A stretch of DNA of 64,000 nt, from assembly GCA_038247115.1 (NCBI GenBank), contig JBBRVG010000008.1:1-64000 (forward strand), written 5' to 3'. Position numbers and translations under genes: made by a program. The notes under the pieces were generated by a model. The model ran no database searches, was not told the DNA's origin, and was given only the letters and a program-made list of their open reading frames with translations. Below, piece after piece: positions 24,735 through 33,932 of the stretch (within the stretch, counting starts at the first letter, position 1; each line of letters begins with the position of its first letter). This DNA comes from Pseudaeromonas sp038247115. GTDB lineage: Bacteria > Pseudomonadota > Gammaproteobacteria > Enterobacterales > Aeromonadaceae.

Positions 24735-26069
24735 TCAGCGATAGCGCTTGCGCGGACTCTGGGCATCCAGCTCGGCCAGATACGCCAGCTTCTGGGCAAT
24801 CTGCTTTTCAAGACCCCGATCGCTGGGTTGGTAGTACTGCCGATCTGCCAGCTCCGGTGGCAAGAAGCACTCCCCGGCGGCATAGGCACCGGGTTCATCA
24901 TGGGCATAGCGATACTCGGCCCCGTAGCCCAGCTCACTCATCAATCGGGTCGGCGCATTACGCAGATGAGCAGGAACCTCGTAATCGGTGAGTTGCTTGG
25001 CATCCTGCAATGCCGCCTTCCAAGCGACATAGACGGCATTACTCTTGGGTGCACAGGCCAGATAGACGATGGCCTGGGCGATGGCGCGCTCTCCTTCGGC
25101 TGGACCAACCCGGGTAAAACAATCCCAGGCCGTCAGCGCCACCTGCATCGCTCGTGGGTCGGCATTGCCCACATCCTCGGAGGCTATCGCCAGCAAGCGG
25201 CGCGCCACATACAGCGGATCGCCACCGGCGGCCACGATGCGGGCATACCAATAGAGTGCCGCCTGGGGAGACGAACCCCGGATCGACTTGTGAACGGCAG
25301 AGATCAGGTCGTAATAGACATCGCCCTGATTATCAAAGCGAGCCATCCGCTCGCCCGTCACTTCAGCCAGCAAATGGCGATCAATGAGTTTGCGGCCATC
25401 CTGCTCTTCGACCATGTCATTGAGCAGCTCCAGATAATTTAACGCCTTGCGGCCATCGCCATCCACCAGTTGCACCAGTGCCTTGAGCACACCTTCGGCA
25501 AATTCCAGCGGCTCATGGGCCAAACCGCGAGGATCGGTCAGTGCCTGACGAATGATGGCTTCGATGGCCGTCTCATCCAGCCGCTTGAGCAGATAGACCC
25601 GGGCCCGAGAGAGCAAGGCGTTATTCAGCTCAAACGAGGGATTTTCGGTAGTAGCACCGATAAAGGTGATGGTGCCGTCTTCGATATGGGGCAAGAAGGC
25701 ATCTTGCTGACTCTTGTTGAAGCGATGAACCTCATCGACAAACAACAGGGTACGCACGCCGCGAAATTTGTTATCTCGCGCCTTGTCGATGGCAGCCCGG
25801 ATCTCCTTGACCCCGGAGGTGACCGCAGAGACCCGCTCCACCTCGGCCTGACAGTAATGTGCCATCAGTTCGGCCAGGGTGGTTTTACCGGTGCCCGGTG
25901 GCCCCCAGAGGATCATCGAATGGCAATGCCCGGCCTCGATAGCCCGGCGTAACGGCTTGCCCGGCGCCAGTAGGTGCTCCTGACCGATATAGTGCTCAAA
26001 GCACTCTGGCCGCATACGGGCGGCCAGAGGTCGGAAATCAGCGGAAAAATCCAGTGACAGGGTACTCAT
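24735..26069 (-). CDS. rarA: Replication-associated recombination protein A (AAA+ ATPase)
   Basis: RarA (MgsA) is a clamp-loader-like ATPase acting at stalled replication forks. 444 residues (E. coli 447). It starts with RPLAARMRPECFEHYIGQEHLL. Walker A GPPGTGKTT is near residue 56, Walker B LLFVDEVHRFNKSQQDAFLPH near 110, and sensor 1 FIGATTENPSFELN follows. The C-terminal oligomerisation domain has GSDPDAALYW-like GSSPQAALYWYARIVAAGGDP. Its ATG overlaps the lolA stop by one base, so the two are translationally linked, as in E. coli lolA-rarA. Confidence 0.97.
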   Translation of the reverse strand: MSTLSLDFSADFRPLAARMRPECFEHYIGQEHLLAPGKPLRRAIEAGHCHSMILWGPPGTGKTTLAELMAHYCQAEVERVSAVTSGVKEIRAAIDKARDNKFRGVRTLLFVDEVHRFNKSQQDAFLPHIEDGTITFIGATTENPSFELNNALLSRARVYLLKRLDETAIEAIIRQALTDPRGLAHEPLEFAEGVLKALVQLVDGDGRKALNYLELLNDMVEEQDGRKLIDRHLLAEVTGERMARFDNQGDVYYDLISAVHKSIRGSSPQAALYWYARIVAAGGDPLYVARRLLAIASEDVGNADPRAMQVALTAWDCFTRVGPAEGERAIAQAIVYLACAPKSNAVYVAWKAALQDAKQLTDYEVPAHLRNAPTRLMSELGYGAEYRYAHDEPGAYAAGECFLPPELADRQYYQPSDRGLEKQIAQKLAYLAELDAQSPRKRYR

Positions 26070-26677
26070 CAGCGTTGGTCGTCGAGTGTGACACCATCCG
26101 GAATCGTAAAGCGGAAGGTCTGCGCCTGGACCGCCGGATGCTGGTTGACCTGGCTCAGCTGGAATTCGCTGCGTTGGCCCTGGGCTTCATTGACTTCGAA
26201 ACGGCTGATTTGCGATTTGCTGTCAAACACGATGCGCAACGACTCGATACGCTGATTCTTCTGCTTGCTGGTGACGGTAAAGCTGTCGTCCTCCTTGAGG
26301 ATCTCGTAGCGCGCCCACAGATTGGGATCGCTGCTGGTGATCAGCAAGAAGGGCGTATTTTGCACCGCAGTCGCCAATTTCATCACCGAGACCTGCTCGA
26401 CGAAGGGATCATACAACCAGACATCGGAGCCGTCGGAGACAATCAGATTCTCATCCGGCTGCTTGGTATCCCAGCGGAAACGGTCCGGCCGAGAGACCAG
26501 CATATCGCCTGAGGATTGCTGCAACTTCTTGCCTTCAATATCGAACACCGTCTGTTCAAAATGGGCAGAAAACAACTTCACGCTGGCCAGTTTGGCCTTC
26601 AGCTCTCCGGCATCATCGGCCATCACCGAAGTCGCCATCAGCATCAGGGTCACAGCTACACAGTTATAAAACTTCAT
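26069..26677 (-). CDS. lolA: Outer-membrane lipoprotein carrier LolA
   Basis: A periplasmic shuttle that takes lipoproteins from LolCDE to LolB. 202 residues from ATG 26677, preceded by GAGGATCC; the frame is open to 26716 but those residues do not fit. Signal peptide MKFYNCVAVTLMLMATSVMA is cut before DDAG. The mature start ELKAKLASVKLFSAHFEQTV and DMLVSRPDRFRWDTKQPDENLIVSDG are typical of LolA. Placed between ftsK and rarA, the conserved order. Confidence 0.95.
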   Translation of the reverse strand: MKFYNCVAVTLMLMATSVMADDAGELKAKLASVKLFSAHFEQTVFDIEGKKLQQSSGDMLVSRPDRFRWDTKQPDENLIVSDGSDVWLYDPFVEQVSVMKLATAVQNTPFLLITSSDPNLWARYEILKEDDSFTVTSKQKNQRIESLRIVFDSKSQISRFEVNEAQGQRSEFQLSQVNQHPAVQAQTFRFTIPDGVTLDDQR

Positions 26678-26737
26678 CGTGGATCCTCTTCCCTTGGTCG
26701 ATTGAATCAGGGTCATACGACTGATCGTGCATCCGCG

Positions 26738-29359
26738 TTAATCGCGCATCGGCGCTGGCGCCAATACGTCGCGCTGACCATTGCTACCGGGCGGACTGAC
26801 GATGCCCTGCATCTCCATCTGATCAATGATCCGTGCCGCACGGTTGTAACCGATCTTGAAACGGCGCTGCACACTGGAGGTCGAACCCCGACGGGACTCC
26901 ACCACAAATGCCACCGCTTCATCGAACAGTGGATCCAGATCCTCATCGCTACCGGCATTCTGCTCACCCGGTAACAGGGTATCATTGGTCATCTCGCCAC
27001 TGAGAATTTCCTCAATGTAGTTCGGCTCACCGCGAAGCTTCCAATCCGCGACCACCTTATGCACTTCATCATCATCGACAAAGGCACCGTGGACGCGGGT
27101 CGGCGTACTGTCGCCGGCCGGCAGATAGAGCATATCCCCCATCCCCAGCAGCGATTCGGCGCCTTGCTGATCCAGGATGGTCCGGGAGTCAATCTTGGAG
27201 GAGACCTGGAACGAGATGCGAGTCGGGATATTGGCCTTGATGAGGCCAGTGATGACATCCACGGATGGGCGTTGCGTCGCCAGGATCAAGTGAATACCGG
27301 CGGCCCGCGCCTTCTGGGCGATACGCGCAATCAGCTCTTCCACCTTCTTGCCGACGATCATCATCATGTCGGCAAACTCATCGATGACCACCACGATCTG
27401 CGGCAGTTTTTCCAAATCTGGCGCTACGGCATCAAACGAATCGCCCGGCTTCCAGAACGGATCCTTGATCGGATTACCGCTGGCATGGGCTGTCGAAACC
27501 TTGGTGTTGTACCCCTTGAGGTTACGCACGCCCATCACCGACATCAACTTGTAGCGCCGCTCCATCTCACCGACACACCAGCGCAGGGCATTGGCAGCGT
27601 CCTTCATATCGGTGACTACTTCGGTCAGCAGATGTGGAATGCCTTCATAGACCGACAACTCCAACATCTTGGGATCTATCATGATGAAGCGCAGCTCTTC
27701 CGGCGAAGCCTTGTACAGCATGGAGAGGATCATGACATTGACCCCCACCGACTTACCGGAACCTGTGGTACCCGCCACCAGCAAGTGCGGCATCTTGGCC
27801 AGGTTGACGATCATAGGTTCGCCGGCAATATCCTGCCCCAGCACCATGGTCAGCGGGCTTTCGGCACTGCGGAAGCGGTCGCAATCCAGCACCTCTTTCA
27901 TATACACGGTCTGGCGCTTGGCATTCGGCAACTCAATGCCGACATAGGGCTTACCGGGGATAACCTCGACCACACGCACACTGACTGCCGAGAGGGAACG
28001 AGCCAGATCTCGCGACAAGCTGGTGATCTTGCTGGCCTTCATGCCCGGCGCCAAATCCAGCTCGAAGCGGGTAATCACAGGGCCCGGATAACAACCGACC
28101 ACCCGGGCCTGAACGTTGTAATCCGCCAGCTTGGCTTCCACCAACCTAGCCATCCGCTCCAGTTCGTCAGCCGACATCATCTGGGTCTTTACCGGTGGTG
28201 TATTCAGCAAATTCACCGAAGGCAGATCCCCCTCCACCTTCGGCTTGGGCTTGATCGCCGCCAGTGCCGAGGCCAAGGATTGTGGCAATGCGGTTTGCGC
28301 AGCAGCAGGCACAGGTTCCGGGACGACAGACAGGGCGGAGTTGTCCCATGGCAGAGTCAACTCCTCCTCATCATCGTCATCCACTGCCATCATGACCGGA
28401 GCCAGTGGCGCCGGACTTCTGCTGACAATCGGGGCAGAAACAGCTGCTTGCATCACAGGTACCTGCGCTTGCGCTGCAGAAAAATTCATCACTGGTTCAC
28501 GCCGACCCGTTACAGCGGTAACAGATGGGCTCGCGATATAGGGCTCATCGTAACCCTCATCTTCATCGTCATCATCCAGCTCGGGCTCAGGAGCCGGGCG
28601 ACGGTTGAAGGAAAAACGCGGGGCTTTGGCAACCGGCTCCGTCACCGCAACGGCAGGTTTAACCATGACAGGCAACTCGTCATCGTCTTCTTCATCAAAC
28701 GCATCGGGATCGGAGATCGGCTGATAGCCAGCCTTGCGAGCAAACCAGCCCGCAACCCGGGTTGGCAGAGTGGCGAAGAAATGACCTGAGCCTGTGATGC
28801 ACTCCCCCATCTTCTCAACGATCATGATCCATGACCAACCGGTAAACAGCGTAATACCGGCAGCAATACAACATAACAAGACCAGCGTACTGCCCAAGTC
28901 CCCCAACACCGGCAATATGCTGGTGTAGATCATGTCGCCAATCAGACCACCGGAGGAGAAGTTATAGATATCGGTAAAGTTCATGCTGCCCAGAGCCGAC
29001 ATGGACAGGAACAGCACCAGAAAGCCGAGGATGCGTAATCCCAGCGCCAGGTAATCTACTTCCAACAAACGATAAGGCCGCCAGAAAATGCTCCACCCTA
29101 AAAACACCAGGACCAGCGGGATCAGGTAAGCAAAGATGCCAAACACGAAGAAGGTGAGATCGGCAATCCAGGCGCCGGCACTGCCTGCAGCGTTGTGGAC
29201 TTTCCCACCCCATGCGGTCTGTGACCAGCCCGGATCGGCAGGGTGATAGGTCAGTAAGGCCAGCAATAAGAAAAGAGCGCCAACACTCAGGACAATGAGG
29301 CCTGTTTCGAAAATGCGCTGAAACCCGGAAATAGGTGTGAACTTGTTGCTAGCCGTCAA
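26738..29359 (-). CDS. ftsK: DNA translocase FtsK
   Basis: A septal DNA pump that moves the chromosome termini and activates XerCD at dif. 873 residues, with a much shorter linker than E. coli FtsK (1329). Four membrane helices lie in residues about 20-200, followed by an acidic/proline linker (DEEDDDELP, EPELDDDDEDEGYDEP) to about 370. The motor follows, with Walker A TGSGKSVGVN near 530, Walker B region VVVIDEFADMMM, and RPSVDVITGLIKANIPTRISF. The gamma winged helix at the end (STSSVQRRFKIGYNRAARIIDQ) reads KOPS. lolA starts 60 bases downstream. Confidence 0.96.
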   Translation of the reverse strand: MTASNKFTPISGFQRIFETGLIVLSVGALFLLLALLTYHPADPGWSQTAWGGKVHNAAGSAGAWIADLTFFVFGIFAYLIPLVLVFLGWSIFWRPYRLLEVDYLALGLRILGFLVLFLSMSALGSMNFTDIYNFSSGGLIGDMIYTSILPVLGDLGSTLVLLCCIAAGITLFTGWSWIMIVEKMGECITGSGHFFATLPTRVAGWFARKAGYQPISDPDAFDEEDDDELPVMVKPAVAVTEPVAKAPRFSFNRRPAPEPELDDDDEDEGYDEPYIASPSVTAVTGRREPVMNFSAAQAQVPVMQAAVSAPIVSRSPAPLAPVMMAVDDDDEEELTLPWDNSALSVVPEPVPAAAQTALPQSLASALAAIKPKPKVEGDLPSVNLLNTPPVKTQMMSADELERMARLVEAKLADYNVQARVVGCYPGPVITRFELDLAPGMKASKITSLSRDLARSLSAVSVRVVEVIPGKPYVGIELPNAKRQTVYMKEVLDCDRFRSAESPLTMVLGQDIAGEPMIVNLAKMPHLLVAGTTGSGKSVGVNVMILSMLYKASPEELRFIMIDPKMLELSVYEGIPHLLTEVVTDMKDAANALRWCVGEMERRYKLMSVMGVRNLKGYNTKVSTAHASGNPIKDPFWKPGDSFDAVAPDLEKLPQIVVVIDEFADMMMIVGKKVEELIARIAQKARAAGIHLILATQRPSVDVITGLIKANIPTRISFQVSSKIDSRTILDQQGAESLLGMGDMLYLPAGDSTPTRVHGAFVDDDEVHKVVADWKLRGEPNYIEEILSGEMTNDTLLPGEQNAGSDEDLDPLFDEAVAFVVESRRGSTSSVQRRFKIGYNRAARIIDQMEMQGIVSPPGSNGQRDVLAPAPMRD

Positions 29360-29460
29360 ACCCCAACTCCTTTTTTAGAATAATTAAACCTGGGCTGGTC
29401 ACCGTCGCTGACGGCGGTGCCAAGCCGCGACATTATACTCGGGAGAGGTCGCACAAATGC

Positions 29461-29491
29461 AAATAAGAAATGAGCGGCAAGCCGCTCATTT
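29461..29491 (-). terminator. Terminator of lrp
   Basis: AAATGAGCGGC-AA-GCCGCTCATTT, followed on the minus strand by TTTCTTATTT, between lrp and ftsK. Confidence 0.82.
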
Positions 29492-29534
29492 GCTGGATAT
29501 CTATACATGAAGTTCAGCGAGCATCAGATCTGCA

Positions 29535-30026
29535 TCACTTGGTGCAGATCACCAGGCGATTACTTTGCTTGACTTCTTCCATGACCACATAGGTTCTTGT
29601 GTCATTCACACCCGGCAAACGCAATAAGGTTTCACCCAGCAGACGACGATAAGCCGACATGTCCGATACCCGAGTCTTCAACAGATAGTCAAAGTCACCG
29701 GAAACCAGATGACACTCCTGGATCTCCTCCAGGGTTTGCACAGCTTTGTTGAATTGTTCGAAGACATCAGGTGCCCCCCGATTCAGGGTAATCTCGACAA
29801 ACACCAACAATGATGCATCCAGAAAATGCGGATTGAGTATTGCCGTGTAGCCTTCGATAAAGCCTTGACGTTCCAGGCGGCGCACACGTTCAAGGCAGGG
29901 AGTTGGACTCAGGCCCACACGCTTGGACAATTCAACATTCGAAATTCTGCCATCCTTCTGCAGCTCATTCAGAATATTGCGGTCAATCCGGTCCAAGTCT
30001 CTCAGCCGACTGTTCTCTTCCAGCAT
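29535..30026 (-). CDS. lrp: Leucine-responsive regulatory protein
   Basis: A global feast/famine regulator that binds DNA as octamers or hexadecamers and responds to leucine. 163 residues (E. coli 164) with an N-terminal helix-turn-helix (RISNVELSKRVGLSPTPCLERVRRLE, about residues 25-52) and a C-terminal RAM ligand domain (ECHLVSGDFDYLLKTRVSDM). The sequence is almost that of E. coli Lrp, so assignment to Lrp rather than to AsnC or another paralogue is firm. It diverges from trxB, as in enterics. Confidence 0.97.
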   Translation of the reverse strand: MLEENSRLRDLDRIDRNILNELQKDGRISNVELSKRVGLSPTPCLERVRRLERQGFIEGYTAILNPHFLDASLLVFVEITLNRGAPDVFEQFNKAVQTLEEIQECHLVSGDFDYLLKTRVSDMSAYRRLLGETLLRLPGVNDTRTYVVMEEVKQSNRLVICTK

Positions 30027-30660
30027 ATTATTCCATCCTTTGACAAACTTTTAGAGCAAGACCTGGTGACTTTATATTTACACCAGCAATTAATGTCAAT
30101 CTACGTCCGCCATTCAAAACTATAATATTGCGATATAACATTATAATAACAAAGCCCAGACGTTGCGCACAGCCAAAACCGGTATAAAAATACAGTAATG
30201 AAGCATAATTATCCACTACTCAGTGGTGAATAAAACAACATATCTGCCTTTCAAACCGTCATAAACACGCGCTGTAACACGAGGCTCCAGCATCGTTAGG
30301 CGAGGTTTATGGAAAAGAGGTGAAGTAATAAAGCAGAAACACTTCTTCTCTCGCTGCAGCACAGAACTAACAATTGCCATATTTATGCATATTATTCAAG
30401 AGAATTGGCTTGATGAACGGCATAAAACAGCATACTCCACCAAGAGGTCACACCAGATACCGTGGAACAGTGGCCTGCGCAGTGGCAAATCACCGCATGA
30501 AATGCTTTTCTCCATCTGCCCCTGTCTCGACAAATCGCCATAGGTTCCAGCCCGGCCTGACTAACGTTGGAAAAATCGATTGCCCCAATCGAATTATCGA
30601 TCTTTACCCCCTGCCCCCCTTTACCTAGAATCGATGGGTCATTCACTGGAGAATTCGAGC
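30027..30660. other. lrp-trxB intergenic region
   Basis: 634 bases without a supportable gene. The half near lrp is AT-rich with many poly-A and TATA-like tracts, as expected for the lrp promoter and its autoregulatory sites. A perfect 17-bp inverted repeat TCGATTG-CCC-CAATCGA lies at 30576-30592, about 70 bases before trxB. Short frames at 30374-30628 (plus) and 30392-30646 (minus) lack ribosome sites and recognisable content. It is long enough to hold a small RNA, but I see no terminator to support one. Confidence 0.6.
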
Positions 30661-31614
30661 ATGAGTCAAATCAAGCACGCCAAGCTTTTGATCCTGGGAT
30701 CAGGTCCTGCTGGCTACACAGCGGCCGTCTATGCCGCCCGGGCGAACCTCAACCCTGTTCTGCTGACCGGCATGCAGCAAGGCGGCCAGCTCACTACCAC
30801 GACCGAAGTCGAAAACTGGCCCGGTGATGCCGAAGGTTTGACGGGGCCTGGCCTGATGGAGCGGATGAAAGCCCACGCCGAGCATTTCAATACCGAGATG
30901 GTTTTTGACCACATCCATAGCGTCAACCTGCAGCAAAAACCCTTTCGTCTGAGCGGTGACAGTGGCGAATACAGCTGTGATGCACTGGTTATTGCAACCG
31001 GAGCCTCCGCCCGTTATCTGGGCCTGGAATCCGAAGAGGCATTCAAGGGCAAGGGGGTTTCAGCCTGTGCCACCTGTGACGGCTTCTTCTATCGCAAACA
31101 GAAAGTGGCGGTCATCGGTGGTGGTAATACCGCCGTCGAAGAGGCCCTCTATTTGGCAAACATTGCGTCCGAAGTTCATCTTGTCCATCGCCGTGATGAA
31201 TTCCGTTCGGAAAAAATCCTGATCCAGCGCCTGCACGACAAGGTTGAACAAGGGATCATCAAGCTGCATCTGAACCAGACTCTGGATGAAGTTCTGGGTG
31301 ATGAGATGGGCGTGACGGGTGTCCGACTGCGCAGTACAAAGGATGGTTCGACAGCCGATGTGGACGTCATGGGTGTGTTCATCGCCATTGGCCATAGTCC
31401 GAATACCGCTATCTTCCAGGACCAACTGGAGATGAATAATGGCTATCTGAAGGTCAAGGGGGGTAGTGATGGTTTTGCTACTCAGACCAGCGTAGAGGGG
31501 GTATTTGCTGCCGGTGATGTCGCCGACCATATTTATCGCCAAGCCATTACCTCTGCCGGTACTGGCTGTATGGCTGCATTAGATGCCGAGCGTTATCTGG
31601 ACAGTCAACGTTAA
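30661..31614 (+). CDS. trxB: Thioredoxin reductase
   Basis: An FAD-dependent NADPH:thioredoxin oxidoreductase of the cytoplasm, 317 residues (E. coli 321). FAD motif GSGPAGYTAAVYAAR is at 14-27, the redox pair C136-A-T-C139 in SACATCDGFF, the NADPH motif GGGNTAVEEALYLA near 155, and the second FAD motif GVFAAGDVAD near 285. The start 31 residues inside the open frame (30661, MSQIKHAKLL) matches the E. coli N-terminus. Terminated by a short hairpin. Confidence 0.97.
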   Translation: MSQIKHAKLLILGSGPAGYTAAVYAARANLNPVLLTGMQQGGQLTTTTEVENWPGDAEGLTGPGLMERMKAHAEHFNTEMVFDHIHSVNLQQKPFRLSGDSGEYSCDALVIATGASARYLGLESEEAFKGKGVSACATCDGFFYRKQKVAVIGGGNTAVEEALYLANIASEVHLVHRRDEFRSEKILIQRLHDKVEQGIIKLHLNQTLDEVLGDEMGVTGVRLRSTKDGSTADVDVMGVFIAIGHSPNTAIFQDQLEMNNGYLKVKGGSDGFATQTSVEGVFAAGDVADHIYRQAITSAGTGCMAALDAERYLDSQR

Positions 31615-31635
31615 TCCATGGCAACCACTAGATGT

Positions 31636-31658
31636 AGGCACACCTCGGTGTGCCTTAT
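31636..31658 (+). terminator. Terminator of trxB
   Basis: AGGCACACC-TC-GGTGTGCCT followed by TATTTTA, 20 bases after the stop. Confidence 0.8.
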
Positions 31659-31684
31659 TTTATGGATGCTAATTTTACGAAAGG

Positions 31685-32155
31685 TCAAAACGTTTTGTCG
31701 ACCCGCACGCCGTCGTCAAAATAGAGGATCCGCACCGGATCCCCGGCCGAGAAGACCATGGCAGCATCATAATCTTGTATCACATTGATCAGTTTGCCCT
31801 TCTCATCACGGATGAGGAGCTCCACCAGCTGAAACTCCCGGCTCTGGGGTTGCGTCCAGGCCTGCGTGGCACCCGCACCGACCAGGGCACCGACGGCAGT
31901 CGCTATCTCCCGACCATGACCGCTGCCAAACTGATTACCCACTAATCCACCCAGCACGGCGCCGCCCAAGGTTTTCCAGCCGTTATATTCAGACTCCACC
32001 ACTTGAGTCTGGGTAATATTCCTGACGGAATCGATTTTACCAAACACCACCTGATTCACGGGCTTGGCAACATTCCGTTGGTACGGAGCCGCTTGAACAC
32101 CCGCTACGGTGACAAGCATCAGTAGTACCGTTATGATCAGCCTGTAATCCTTCAT
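31685..32155 (-). CDS. Glycine-zipper envelope protein (YcfJ/SlyB-like)
   Basis: A small envelope protein of 156 residues. The signal peptide MKDYRLIITVLLMLVTVAGVQA has no lipobox Cys. A glycine-zipper segment LGGAVLGGLVGNQFGSGHGR...AVGALVGAGA spans about 65-98. A beta-rich C-terminus (VELLIRDEKGKLINVIQDYD, VRILYFDDGVRV) follows. Members are outer-membrane-associated proteins of ill-defined role. Start 32155 is chosen over 32170 since it begins the signal peptide. The aat ATG reads away only 17 bases upstream, so promoters of each gene must lie in the other's coding sequence. Confidence 0.82.
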   Translation of the reverse strand: MKDYRLIITVLLMLVTVAGVQAAPYQRNVAKPVNQVVFGKIDSVRNITQTQVVESEYNGWKTLGGAVLGGLVGNQFGSGHGREIATAVGALVGAGATQAWTQPQSREFQLVELLIRDEKGKLINVIQDYDAAMVFSAGDPVRILYFDDGVRVDKTF

Positions 32156-32172
32156 TGAGGTATCCTGCATCT

Positions 32173-32880
32173 ATGTCTAGGTCGCTGGCGCAGTTAGAGC
32201 CGGGATCGCTGTGGTTCCCCCAGCCGCATTCTGCGTTGCACGAACCCAATGGGTTGTTGGCGATTGGCGGCGATTTGACGCCTGCTCGTTTGCTGCAAGC
32301 ATACCACAACGGTATTTTTCCCTGGTATGGAGCCCATCAACCGATCCTGTGGTGGTCACCGGATCCCCGAGGCGTGATCCAACCGGACCAGCTGCATATC
32401 AGTCGCAGCTTGAAAAAACGTATCCGCAAGCAGGATGTCACTATCTGGATTAATCGTGATTTTATGGCTGTCGTTGCAGCCTGCGCCGCGCCGCGCCGTG
32501 ACTGTTATGACACCTGGATCCACGAAGAGCTGATGGCAAGCTATGCCCAGCTGCACGCGGCTGGGCACGCTCATTCGGTGGAGGTTTGGCAACAGGATGA
32601 ACTGATTGGCGGCTTGTACGGTATTTCGGTTGGTCGGTTATTTTGTGGCGAATCTATGTTTTCACGGCAAGCGGATGGGTCAAAACTCGCCTTGGTCGCA
32701 CTATGTCGGCATTTTAGTCATTGTGGTGGTGAATTAATTGACTGCCAGATGCAAACTGAACATCTACTCTCGTTGGGTGCCGAAGAGTGGCTCAGAGCCA
32801 CCTTCATCCAGCGGTTGCATCAATTGCGCTCCCAGCCCGTGACTCCTGATTGCTGGAAGTGCCAGCAGGTAGCCCTATGA
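32173..32880 (+). CDS. aat: Leucyl/phenylalanyl-tRNA-protein transferase
   Basis: Adds Leu or Phe to proteins with N-terminal Arg or Lys, making N-degrons read by ClpS. 235 residues. WFPxPHxALxEPNGLLAIGGDL near residue 15, the segment NGIFPWYG, WWSPDPRGVI, and GGLYGISVGRLFCGESMFSR are family hallmarks. Start 32173 is used; the open frame reaches 32155 through TTG only. It overlaps bpt by four bases (ATGA), and clpA/clpS lie just beyond infA, so the N-end-rule pathway is clustered. Confidence 0.96.
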   Translation: MSRSLAQLEPGSLWFPQPHSALHEPNGLLAIGGDLTPARLLQAYHNGIFPWYGAHQPILWWSPDPRGVIQPDQLHISRSLKKRIRKQDVTIWINRDFMAVVAACAAPRRDCYDTWIHEELMASYAQLHAAGHAHSVEVWQQDELIGGLYGISVGRLFCGESMFSRQADGSKLALVALCRHFSHCGGELIDCQMQTEHLLSLGAEEWLRATFIQRLHQLRSQPVTPDCWKCQQVAL

Positions 32881-33590
32881 CGGAATTAGCTTTACGAATT
32901 GGCCTGACACCGGAACACAGTTGCAGCTACCTACCGAATGAATCAGAACGGCTGATGGTGCTGCTGGAAGACAAGTTCCGGAATCCGGCTGGCTACGAAA
33001 GTCTGCTGGTCGCCGGTTTTCGACGCAGTGGTAACGATCTGTATCGTCCCCATTGTCAGCATTGCGAAGCCTGTCGTTCGCTCCGCATCCCGGTGGCACA
33101 ATTTACTGCCTCACGCAGTCAAAAACGCATCCGCCAGCTCAACCGCGACGTGCACATGGTATTGAGTACACAAGATAAACCCGAGTATTACGACTTGTTC
33201 GCCCGCTATATCAACGAGCGACATCATGATGGCAGCATGTTTCCGGCCACCCGGAACCAGTATGACAATTTTTTACTCTGCGACTGGCTCCAGCCGTACT
33301 ACCTGGAGTTCCGTCTGGATCAGCATCTCATTGCGCTAGCAATAACCGACCCGCTACCACACAGCCTGAGTGCCATGTACACCTTCTTTGCCCCTGAACA
33401 CGCAGAGCGCTCACTAGGGACCCATGCCGTGCTCTCTCAGCTTGATTTAGCCCGACGGATGAACCGCAAATGGCTCTATCTGGGCTATCAGGTCGAGGCT
33501 TGTCGCAAGATGAAATATAAGACCCGCTTCCACCCTCACGAGTTGTTGTGTGGCCATGAATGGAAAACTAGCACCGCAAACGAGGAGTAA
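32877..33590 (+). CDS. bpt: Aspartate/glutamate leucyltransferase (Bpt)
   Basis: A homologue of eukaryotic arginyl-transferase ATE1. In Vibrio this family attaches Leu to N-terminal Asp or Glu, feeding the ClpS-ClpAP pathway. 237 residues from ATG 32877, overlapping the aat stop as ATGA. It carries the conserved cysteine cluster CSYLPNE ... HCQHCEACRSLRIPV near 15-75, RRMNRKWLYLGYQVEACRKMKYKTRF, and HPHELL near the C-terminus. E. coli lacks it, so its presence fits Vibrionales/Aeromonadales. infA follows after 67 bases. Confidence 0.94.
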   Translation: MTELALRIGLTPEHSCSYLPNESERLMVLLEDKFRNPAGYESLLVAGFRRSGNDLYRPHCQHCEACRSLRIPVAQFTASRSQKRIRQLNRDVHMVLSTQDKPEYYDLFARYINERHHDGSMFPATRNQYDNFLLCDWLQPYYLEFRLDQHLIALAITDPLPHSLSAMYTFFAPEHAERSLGTHAVLSQLDLARRMNRKWLYLGYQVEACRKMKYKTRFHPHELLCGHEWKTSTANEE

Positions 33591-33657
33591 ACTTTACACA
33601 GCGAGCTAAATCCGGCATGATCCGCACGTTTTTTATAGTGGTTATCACGAGGATTAA

Positions 33658-33876
33658 ATGTCTAAAGAAGACAGTATTGAGATGCAAGGCACCATCCTGG
33701 AAACCCTGCCTAACACAATGTTTCGGGTTGAATTGGAAAACGGACATGTGGTAATCGCCCATATTTCCGGCAAGATGCGCAAAAACTACATCCGCATCCT
33801 GACTGGTGACAAAGTCACAGTGCAGCTCACGCCCTACGACCTGTCTAAAGGCCGCATCGTTTTCCGCTCTCGATAA
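33658..33876 (+). CDS. infA: Translation initiation factor IF-1
   Basis: 72 residues, an S1/OB-fold protein binding the ribosomal A site with IF-2 and IF-3. Sequence MSKEDSIEMQGTILETLPN, then FRVELENGHVV, HISGKMRKNYIRILTGDKV and DLSKGRIVFR, nearly identical to E. coli IF-1. The conserved neighbourhood with aat and clpA supports it. Terminated by a strong hairpin shared with clpA. Confidence 0.98.
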   Translation: MSKEDSIEMQGTILETLPNTMFRVELENGHVVIAHISGKMRKNYIRILTGDKVTVQLTPYDLSKGRIVFRSR

Positions 33877-33893
33877 GCCCAGGAAAAATCATT

Positions 33894-33920
33894 TCAGCCC
33901 CCAGCCATGCTGGGGGCTGA
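33894..33920. terminator. Terminator between infA and clpA
   Basis: TCAGCCCCCAGC-CAT-GCTGGGGGCTGA lies between the convergent stops; the T-tract is poor. Confidence 0.7.
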
Positions 33921-33932
33921 GCCGTTTATTGC

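Noticed and set aside
27059..28789. 576-residue frame opposite ftsK
   Set aside because: It is the antisense shadow of a well-supported ftsK, with His/Arg-rich low-likelihood content. Similar long shadows opposite purF, serS and clpA were rejected for the same reason.
30374..30646. Two antiparallel ~84-residue frames between lrp and trxB
   Set aside because: No ribosome site, unlikely composition, and they oppose each other in a promoter region.
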